Shown here in pieces: positions 15,787-22,375 of a stretch of 35,798 nucleotides of DNA. This DNA is from CAYJBH01 sp964370765 (lineage in GTDB: Bacteria > Bacillota > Clostridia > Oscillospirales > Ruminococcaceae): contig CAYJKW010000015.1 of assembly GCA_964370765.1 (NCBI GenBank), positions 1 through 35,798 of the forward strand, written 5' to 3'. Both the position numbers and the translations under genes were made by a program. The notes beneath the pieces are model-generated. The model ran no database searches, was not told the origin of the DNA, and saw only the letters and a list, made by a program, of their open reading frames with translations. How positions within the stretch are numbered: the first letter of the stretch is position 1; each line of letters opens with the position of its first letter.

Positions 15787-16790
15787 TTTGCAAGTTCCTC
15801 CTGTACATAGGATAGTTTAAGTAGCTTTTCAACCACCTGGTCTACCGACAGCTGCTCGGTGTTATGGCTAGTATATTCCCCTTCGGCAATAGATTGGTCA
15901 AGCCCCTCTTCAAAATAGTTTTCGTAGTTTAAATCACGACTATCTGCTACTACCTTAAAGTAGTTTTCAAGATCAAAGCAGCCTGCCTTTTCTTCCTTCG
16001 TAAGAAGTGTTTCATATAGTTTTTCACCATGTCTTGACCCGATAATCTTAACATCGGTTTTTCCGAAAAGTTTCATTACAGCCTCGGCTAAAATGTCAAT
16101 AGTACAGGCCGGGCTTTTTTGAACAAACAGATCACCTGTAGCACCATTTTGAAATGCAAATACCACAAGGTCAACCGCCTCGTCAAGGCTCATTAAAAAG
16201 CGTGTCATTGATGGGTCGGTTATGGTTATGGGTTTACCGGCACGAATCTGCTCAATGAACAGCGGTATCACACTCCCTCTACTGGCCATAACATTACCGT
16301 ACCTTGTGCAGCAGATTGTAGTATTAGCTGCCTCCGGCATGCGGCTTTTAGCAATAGCCACCTTTTCCATCATAGCCTTAGATATACCCATAGCATTAAT
16401 TGGATATGCAGCCTTATCGGTAGAAAGGCATATCACCTTTTTTACCCCTGCATCAACTGCAGCATTAATAACATTATTAGTTCCAACAACGTTAGTCTGT
16501 ACGGCTTCCATCGGAAAAAATTCACAGGAAGGCACCTGTTTAAGTGCGGCAGCATGAAAAATATAATCTACCCCATGCATAGCATTTCTTATACTATTCT
16601 CGTTGCGTACATCTCCAATATAAAACTTTACTTTACTGTTGTTAACACGCTTTCGCATATCGTCCTGTTTCTTTTCGTCACGACTAAATATACGAATCTC
16701 ACCGATGTCGCTATTTAAAAAATGCTTTAGTACCGTATTTCCAAAGCTACCGGTACCACCTGTTATAAGTAGTGTTTTGTCCTTAAACAT
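15783..16790 (-). CDS. capE: CapE-type UDP-GlcNAc C5-inverting 4,6-dehydratase
   Basis: First committed enzyme of UDP-L-FucNAc synthesis; expected to remove water from UDP-GlcNAc and invert C5. The 335-residue product has GGTGSFGN (11-18), STDKAAYP (123-130) and a Met134-xxx-Lys138 catalytic pair (INAMGISKA) in place of Tyr-xxx-Lys, as known for CapE and FlaA1 enzymes. It starts the polysaccharide operon. The ribosome binding site is weak (GGGGG about 8 bases before the ATG). A promoter with a perfect -35 lies just upstream. FlaA1/PseB is the main alternative by sequence, but the CapF and CapG neighbours decide for CapE. Confidence 0.93.
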   Translation of the reverse strand: MFKDKTLLITGGTGSFGNTVLKHFLNSDIGEIRIFSRDEKKQDDMRKRVNNSKVKFYIGDVRNENSIRNAMHGVDYIFHAAALKQVPSCEFFPMEAVQTNVVGTNNVINAAVDAGVKKVICLSTDKAAYPINAMGISKAMMEKVAIAKSRMPEAANTTICCTRYGNVMASRGSVIPLFIEQIRAGKPITITDPSMTRFLMSLDEAVDLVVFAFQNGATGDLFVQKSPACTIDILAEAVMKLFGKTDVKIIGSRHGEKLYETLLTKEEKAGCFDLENYFKVVADSRDLNYENYFEEGLDQSIAEGEYTSHNTEQLSVDQVVEKLLKLSYVQEELAK

Positions 16791-16819
16791 AATGTGCCCC
16801 CAAATAATACATCCTTTTT

Positions 16820-16847
16820 ATTTTACCGCAATAACTGCAAATGTCAA
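16820..16847 (-). promoter_or_regulatory. Promoter of the polysaccharide operon
   Basis: Minus strand: TTGACA (16847-16842), 16-base spacer, TAAAAT (16825-16820), about 30 bases before the capE ATG. The -35 lies next to the stop codon of the ACT gene. This probably allows the fourteen-gene block to be read apart from the lon-lysA-paaK block, although read-through from there is not blocked by any visible terminator. Confidence 0.72.
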
Positions 16848-16848
16848 A

Positions 16849-17232
16849 CTATTTTTTAAAAAGTATTTCTGCCGCCTCAACATCATTAACCCTAAAAATC
16901 ATATTTGCAGTGCCGCCATATGCAAAAACATAGGTGTATTCAACATTAATTTGGTTTTCTTTTAATACCGAAAGAGATTCATGAAAAATACCGGCTTTAT
17001 TCTTGTCTGTTATCAATAATACATCGGTAATACGAACAGTAAATCCACTCTGTGTTAACAGATCACAAACCTTCTCCGGCTCATCTACCAGTATACGTGC
17101 AATACCAAATTGCTCGGTGTCAGCTATATTAAGTGATAGCATGTCTACATTTTCTTTTGCGAAAAGCTCGGTTAACGAAAAAAGCGATCCGATATCGTTT
17201 TCTAAAAAAACCGAAAGTTGTTTTATTATCAT
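16849..17232 (-). CDS. Tandem ACT-domain protein beside PaaK
   Basis: 127 residues made of two ACT-like halves (about 1-65 and 68-127), starting IIKQLSVFLENDIGSLFSLTELF and later GIFHESLSVLKENQINVEYTYVF. ACT domains bind amino acids and act as sensors. A free ACT protein next to phenylacetate-CoA ligase is common in anaerobes and may sense an aromatic or branched amino acid whose keto-acid product the ligase uses. GGGGAGA precedes the ATG. Gap of 30 bases to paaK. A direct effector is not visible. Confidence 0.88.
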   Translation of the reverse strand: MIIKQLSVFLENDIGSLFSLTELFAKENVDMLSLNIADTEQFGIARILVDEPEKVCDLLTQSGFTVRITDVLLITDKNKAGIFHESLSVLKENQINVEYTYVFAYGGTANMIFRVNDVEAAEILFKK

Positions 17233-17262
17233 ATTTCTCCCCTCTCTATAACCGTCATATTA

Positions 17263-18558
17263 TTATGCGTTACGTTTATCTATTACCCTTTTGCTCTTGC
17301 CTTCAAAGCGCTCGATAGTTTTGTGTTCAACGAGCCTAACGCTTACCGATATACCGATAATACTCTCTACCGATTGGCGTATTTTTTTTGTTAGCTTTTC
17401 AAGCTCTTTAATCTCGTCAAACTGTGAGTTTGTCTCTACCTCGACCATAAGTTCAAGTGTGTCAAGGTTGTTTATACGATCGACAACTAACATATAGTGA
17501 CTAGATACCCCTGCAACTTTTAGCAGTGCTTCCTCAATCTGAGATGGGAATACATTAACACCTCTGATAATCAGCATATCATCTGAACGACCTGTGGGTT
17601 TATCCATTCTTACATGTGTTCTACCACAGCTACATACATCCTTATTAAGCTTCGATATAATGTCCTTTGTCCTGTAACGAAGTAGCGGAAGCGCTTCCTT
17701 TGTTAAGGTTGTAAACACAAGTTCGCCTCTACCATCGGTTGGGGTAAGCGTATCAACATCAAGAACCTCCGGAAGAAAGTGGTCCTCAAATATATGCAGC
17801 CCATCCTGTGCGGTACACTCACATGCAACACCCGGCCCCATAACCTCAGAAAGGCCATATATATCGTACGCTTTAATTCTAAGATTTCTTTGTATATTCT
17901 GGCGCATCTCCTCTGTCCACGGTTCTGCACCAAGAATACCTACACGTAGTTTGCTATCGTCTATAAGTCCTTGTTCGTGTAGTGCCTCGGCAAGATACAT
18001 AGCGTAGGATGGTGTACAGGCAATTGCGGTTGGCAAAAAGTCAGTTATCGATAGCATCTGCTTTGCTGTGTTGCCACCAGAAAGTGGAATAACCGTTGCA
18101 CCTAAAGCCTCGGCTCCGTAATGTAGTCCAAGCCCTCCGGTAAACAGGCCGTAACCGTATGCTACCTGTAAAGTGTCGGAGTTGCTTAGTCCAACACCAC
18201 TTAGACAACGCGCAATTAAGGCTGCCCAGTTATCAATATCACCTTGTGAATAACCTACGACGGTAGGTTTTCCTGTAGTGCCTGATGATGCATGAATCCT
18301 TACAACCTCGCTATTCGGAATTGCAAATAGTCCATATGGGTAGTTATCCCTCAGATCATCTTTAGTTGTAAATGGTAGCTTTACAATATCATCAGCATTG
18401 TGGATATCGCCCGGCTCAATCCCCATCTCATTCATCTTATTTTTATAAAAAGGTACATTGTTATAAACACGCTCAACCAGGTCTACAAGCCTTTTGCTTT
18501 GTATTTCATACAGCTCGTCCCTTGATTTAAAATCTACAGAAAAATCGATTGATTTCAT
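17263..18558 (-). CDS. paaK: Phenylacetate-CoA ligase (PaaK family)
   Basis: AMP-forming acyl-CoA ligase, 431 residues, cytoplasmic. Seen: the ATP-binding loop HASSGTTGKPTVVGYS (89-104), YGLSEVMGPGVACEC, then a C-terminal AMP-ligase lid with GRSDDMLIIRGVNVFPSQIEEALL. The N-terminal region with VPFYKNKM is typical of PaaK. In fermenting Clostridia such enzymes activate arylacetates made from aromatic amino acids, or run in the reverse direction. The aminotransferase upstream and the ACT protein downstream support amino acid linked metabolism. No indolepyruvate oxidoreductase (iorAB) genes are in the window, so substrate range is open. Confidence 0.93.
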   Translation of the reverse strand: MKSIDFSVDFKSRDELYEIQSKRLVDLVERVYNNVPFYKNKMNEMGIEPGDIHNADDIVKLPFTTKDDLRDNYPYGLFAIPNSEVVRIHASSGTTGKPTVVGYSQGDIDNWAALIARCLSGVGLSNSDTLQVAYGYGLFTGGLGLHYGAEALGATVIPLSGGNTAKQMLSITDFLPTAIACTPSYAMYLAEALHEQGLIDDSKLRVGILGAEPWTEEMRQNIQRNLRIKAYDIYGLSEVMGPGVACECTAQDGLHIFEDHFLPEVLDVDTLTPTDGRGELVFTTLTKEALPLLRYRTKDIISKLNKDVCSCGRTHVRMDKPTGRSDDMLIIRGVNVFPSQIEEALLKVAGVSSHYMLVVDRINNLDTLELMVEVETNSQFDEIKELEKLTKKIRQSVESIIGISVSVRLVEHKTIERFEGKSKRVIDKRNA

Positions 18559-18582
18559 CTACACGTCCTTTCAAAAATCTTG

Positions 18583-19740
18583 TTATTTCGTACATTCATC
18601 ATATAAAGCTTTAAACTTAGCCACCGAACGTTTAATATCCTCTATCGGCATACAAAGTGATAGCCTAAAATAGCCGGGACAACCAAACCCACTACCGGGA
18701 ACAAAAATCAATCCATGTTCGATCGCCTTAGCTGCAAACTCTGTGTCGTTAGACATAAGAGATTTTGGAAAAAGGTAGAATGTTGCCTTTGGTTCTGCAC
18801 AGCTATAGCCTATATCTGTAAGTGCTTTGTAAAGGTAGTTGCTCCGCTCTTTATATGCCTCAAGATTATTTGATGTCCCGATAAAATCTCCGGCTAGCTT
18901 TTGAAATATTGATGGGGAGTTAACAAAACCTAGTGTACGGTTTGCAAAACCAAGTGCTGCTGCAAAAACTTCTTTTTGAGGCATATTGGGAGACATCGCA
19001 AGATATCCTACGCGCTCGCCGGCAAGACTTAATGACTTAGAAAAGCTATCAGCAAGGAAACAACGCTTAAAATGTTTAAACACCGATGGTAACGGGGTAT
19101 CATCAAAAACTAAGGTAGAATATGGCTCATCCGAGATAATACAGATATCCTTATCCCCTATAATCTTAGATAACTCCGCATATTCCGTATCTGTGTATAT
19201 CTTACCGCTTGGATTATTTGGACAGTTAAGAATAATAGCCTTTGTTTTAGCAGTAATGGCCTGTGAGATTTTGGATATATCCATAGAAAAGTTATCGCCA
19301 CAATCTACCGGAACCATTGTGCCGCCTACATTATCAATATAAAAGCGATATTCCATGAAGTATGGTGCAATTACAATTACCTCATCACCCTGTGATATGA
19401 TAGTCTTTAACGCAACATTAATGGCACCTGAGGCGCCAACTGTCATTACAATTTCTTCCGATGTAAAGGTAAGTCCATGCAACGACTCAAGATATTTTGC
19501 CACCTTTTGACGAGTGTCTGCAAAGCCGCTGTTTGGCATATATCCATGTATCCCCTGTGTGTCCGCAAGGTCACGAAGCTTTTCTATTAGAGCTTTTGGT
19601 GGAGGTAGGTCAGGATTTCCAAGAGAATAATCGAATACATTTTCGGCACCAAGCTGTGCCTTCATCTTTGCGCCTTCCTCAAACATTTTTCTAACCCATG
19701 AGCCACTTTGCATGGCAGCTGTCATTTTTTCGGTTACCAT
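18583..19740 (-). CDS. Class I/II PLP-dependent aminotransferase
   Basis: Fold-type I aminotransferase, 385 residues. Seen: GNPDLPPP (41-48), VGASGAINVALKTI (101-114), NCPNNPSGKIY (172-182), SDEPYS with the PLP-contacting Asp (about 204), the Schiff-base Lys235 in DSFSKSLSLAGERVG, and an Arg in YFRLSL near the C-terminus. An open frame extends 48 codons further upstream into the methyltransferase gene. I choose the ATG at 19740 because AGGAG lies just before it and the family begins here. Substrate unknown; aromatic amino acids are plausible from the neighbouring paaK, aspartate or alanine equally possible. Confidence 0.92.
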   Translation of the reverse strand: MVTEKMTAAMQSGSWVRKMFEEGAKMKAQLGAENVFDYSLGNPDLPPPKALIEKLRDLADTQGIHGYMPNSGFADTRQKVAKYLESLHGLTFTSEEIVMTVGASGAINVALKTIISQGDEVIVIAPYFMEYRFYIDNVGGTMVPVDCGDNFSMDISKISQAITAKTKAIILNCPNNPSGKIYTDTEYAELSKIIGDKDICIISDEPYSTLVFDDTPLPSVFKHFKRCFLADSFSKSLSLAGERVGYLAMSPNMPQKEVFAAALGFANRTLGFVNSPSIFQKLAGDFIGTSNNLEAYKERSNYLYKALTDIGYSCAEPKATFYLFPKSLMSNDTEFAAKAIEHGLIFVPGSGFGCPGYFRLSLCMPIEDIKRSVAKFKALYDECTK

Positions 19741-19756
19741 AAATCTCCTTTTTATC

Positions 19757-20491
19757 TTAGTTTGTTGTTTTTTGTACTGTAAACATAAAGCGCTGGCTTT
19801 CCGGTGTAAGTTTGTCAAAGCTTTCTCCATCAATACAGGATACAACCCTAAAACCATTACGCTCGCATAGCTTTGTAATTTCACCCTTGCTAAAATAATA
19901 CTCTCTTAAAACATCAACGTGGCTGTACTCACCTGTGAATAAGTTTATCGCAGAATCAGTATACCCTTCATGCAGCGTATGGCTTACAAAACAGCTAACA
20001 TTTTCATTAAAGTCATACTTAAAAGAATTATTTGCAAGTATATTCGTGTGTTTATATGGCGTATTCATATCAAATATGAAAAGCCCTTGCCTATTTAAAA
20101 AGGTGTTAACCCTATTAAACACCTTATCAAGCTCGCCCATTTCACCTATGTGATTAAGTGCATCAAACGTCGATATAACACAATCTACCGTTCCAAAAAG
20201 GTCTAACTCTCTTGCATCTTGATTAAGTAGTAAAACTCCTTTTATATCGCTTTCATACAACTTGCTTGACAGAACACTTAGCATGTCCGATGAATAGTCG
20301 ACCGCTATCATGTCATATCCGGACTTTGCAAGGCGCATTGTCAGCTCACCCGTGCCACAACACAGATCTACAACCGTACAACCATGCATCCTAAAGAACG
20401 AAAGTCTACGACGAATAAATTCCGATAATGCGTCGTAGTCAGCATCGGAATTAAGCCTATCGTAATACGGTGCTAAGGACTTGTAAACCAT
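19757..20491 (-). CDS. Class I SAM-dependent methyltransferase
   Basis: 244 residues, Rossmann-type methyltransferase. The SAM-binding motif I is VVDLCCGTGELTMRLA (40-55). An acidic strand follows (MIAVDYSSDMLSVL), then DCVISTFDALNHI as motif II/III, and FIFDMNTPYKH. The family is broad (methyltransferase domain 25 or DUF4942-like proteins) and the substrate cannot be told. It shares one base with the lysA stop codon (TAATG) and lies 16 bases before the aminotransferase, so it is part of the lon-engB-lysA operon. Confidence 0.88.
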   Translation of the reverse strand: MVYKSLAPYYDRLNSDADYDALSEFIRRRLSFFRMHGCTVVDLCCGTGELTMRLAKSGYDMIAVDYSSDMLSVLSSKLYESDIKGVLLLNQDARELDLFGTVDCVISTFDALNHIGEMGELDKVFNRVNTFLNRQGLFIFDMNTPYKHTNILANNSFKYDFNENVSCFVSHTLHEGYTDSAINLFTGEYSHVDVLREYYFSKGEITKLCERNGFRVVSCIDGESFDKLTPESQRFMFTVQKTTN

Positions 20492-21780
20492 TAAATATCT
20501 TCCTTAATTATATCCTCAAGTGTCTGCCTACGAACAATAACCCTTGTCTTACCATCTTCTATCATTACTACTGCCGGCTTTTGCAATCTATTATAGTTGC
20601 TTGCCATAGAATAGTTATACGCGCCGGTACAAAGTACTGCAAGAGTATCCCCAACGCTAGGCTTTGCAACTAGAATATCCTTACCAAGCAGATCACCGCT
20701 TTCACAACAACGCCCTGCAATGGTACAAAGGTAGTCCTCTGTGTCATCTGCACGATTCGCTACCTTAAAGTCATACAAACTCTCATAAAGTGCAAAACGT
20801 GGATTATCGGCCATGCCTCCATCTATTGAAACGTAGTTGCGTACATCGGCAATCTCCTTGATTCCACCAACTGTATATAGTGTCATACAGGTATCACCAA
20901 CTATAGAGCGCCCAGGCTCTATGATTAATTTTGGTAGTGGGAAGTTGTTGTCTGAACAAAAACTTTTAATACAATCAGCCAATAATTTTATGTATTCTTC
21001 CTGCGGTTTTGGGCTATCATCACCTGTATATCTAATACCAAACCCACCACCGAGGTTAAGTTCGGTTATTGCATACCCGGTTTTATTCTTCATATCGTTT
21101 GCAAAATCCAGCATCCTTATAGCAGCAAGACGAAATGGCTCTGTTTCAAAAATTTGTGATCCGATATGGCAATGTATTCCAAGCAAGTTTAGGTAAGGTG
21201 AATTAATAACAAACTCAAAACCTTTCTCTGCCTCACCGCTAGAAAGTGCAAGCCCAAACTTTGAATCAAGTCGTCCGGTCTGGATGTAATCATGGGTATG
21301 AGCATCTACTTCCGGTTTAATTCTAAGCATTACGTTAACTGTCTTTTTTGCGGCAGCAGACATATCGGCAAGAAGCTGCAACTCTATCATATTATCGGCA
21401 ACAAAGCAACCAATATTTTGCTGAATGGCATAGCTTATATCATCTACAGTCTTATTATTTCCATGGAAATATATCTTTTCGGGGTCAAATCCTGCGGTTA
21501 TAGCCGTATACATCTCGCCAATTGAAACTACATCGGACTGCAGTCCAAGCGGCTTTATTATTCTGTAAATCTCCTTACAACAAAAAGCTTTTCCGGCATA
21601 TTGGATTACACCATTTGGATAATGCTTTTCAAACGCCTTAACAAAAGCATCAATATTATCAAGCAGCTTATTTTTGCTAAATAAAAAAAGTGGTGTACCA
21701 TACTCCTTGGCAACAGCGGTAACATCCACGCCGTCAAAGTGTAGCCTTGAATCATTTACATTTAGATAATTCTCAATCAT
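20491..21780 (-). CDS. lysA: Diaminopimelate decarboxylase
   Basis: PLP enzyme of fold-type III that makes L-lysine from meso-diaminopimelate, the last step of the lysine pathway. Numbering from the ATG at 21780: PLP Lys64 in QYAGKAF, HCHIGSQI (203-210), GGGFGIRY, EPGRSIVGD (288-296) and CESGD (359-363, usually CESSD). Length 429 is normal. A TTG nine bases upstream (21789) is an alternative start; neither has ideal spacing to GGAG or GAGG. The gene overlaps the end of engB, so it is translated from the lon transcript. Confidence 0.94.
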   Translation of the reverse strand: MIENYLNVNDSRLHFDGVDVTAVAKEYGTPLFLFSKNKLLDNIDAFVKAFEKHYPNGVIQYAGKAFCCKEIYRIIKPLGLQSDVVSIGEMYTAITAGFDPEKIYFHGNNKTVDDISYAIQQNIGCFVADNMIELQLLADMSAAAKKTVNVMLRIKPEVDAHTHDYIQTGRLDSKFGLALSSGEAEKGFEFVINSPYLNLLGIHCHIGSQIFETEPFRLAAIRMLDFANDMKNKTGYAITELNLGGGFGIRYTGDDSPKPQEEYIKLLADCIKSFCSDNNFPLPKLIIEPGRSIVGDTCMTLYTVGGIKEIADVRNYVSIDGGMADNPRFALYESLYDFKVANRADDTEDYLCTIAGRCCESGDLLGKDILVAKPSVGDTLAVLCTGAYNYSMASNYNRLQKPAVVMIEDGKTRVIVRRQTLEDIIKEDI

Positions 21781-22375
21781 ATTCCTCAATAAACTCCATA
21801 ATATAATCCCTTAAAAGGTCGTACCCTTGTGAACTTTTTGCATCGGTAAAAACCGTTTTACAGGAAAAGTTCGCTAGGTTATAGCTTATTTCTCGCTCTG
21901 CATTGCGTAACTGCGTCTTATTTAACTTTCCTATCTTGGTGATTACAGCTATATATTGTTCACCTGAGTTTTCCAAAAACTCCAGCATAGTAAGGTCATC
22001 CGGGGTTATCCCTCTTCTTGAATCAATAAGTTGAAGATAAATACGTTTCCTACCGTTAAGCTGTGCATATCCCTCACAAAGCTTTGAAAATCGCTCCTGT
22101 TCCTCTGCACTTCTTTTTGCATAACCATAACCCGGTAGATCGACAATATATGCTTTTTTTAAAGAAAAAAAGTTAATTGTTATTGTCTTACCAGGGGTGG
22201 AGCTTTCTCTTGCTAAAGACTTTTGATAACAAAGTTTATTTAACAAGGATGATTTTCCTACATTACTTCTGCCACTTAAAACAATCTCAGGTAGCTCACA
22301 TTCCGGAAGCTGTTCAATTAACCCAAAGGAGCGAACAAATGTTGCTTTACTGAAAAACCCTTCTAAACCACTCAT
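21773..22375 (-). CDS. engB: EngB/YsxC-type ribosome-assembly GTPase, G4 motif altered
   Basis: GTPase needed for large ribosomal subunit assembly, 200 residues. Seen: G1 GRSNVGKS (35-42), G2 TPGKT (60-64), G3 DLPGYGYA (79-86). The G4 motif reads TKIGK (146-150) where the family has TKxDK: residue 149 is Gly (codon GGA). The expected G5 Ser-Ala region reads TDAKSS (177-182). The Asp of G4 normally contacts guanine, so specificity or affinity may be weakened. Its ATG overlaps the lon stop (ATGA), the usual lon-engB pairing in Firmicutes. Confidence 0.94.
   Translation of the reverse strand: MSGLEGFFSKATFVRSFGLIEQLPECELPEIVLSGRSNVGKSSLLNKLCYQKSLARESSTPGKTITINFFSLKKAYIVDLPGYGYAKRSAEEQERFSKLCEGYAQLNGRKRIYLQLIDSRRGITPDDLTMLEFLENSGEQYIAVITKIGKLNKTQLRNAEREISYNLANFSCKTVFTDAKSSQGYDLLRDYIMEFIEEYD

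Noticed and set aside
19741..19884. Upstream extension of the aminotransferase by 48 codons
   Set aside because: It overlaps the end of the methyltransferase gene, has no ribosome binding site and no family similarity, while AGGAG lies before the ATG at 19740.
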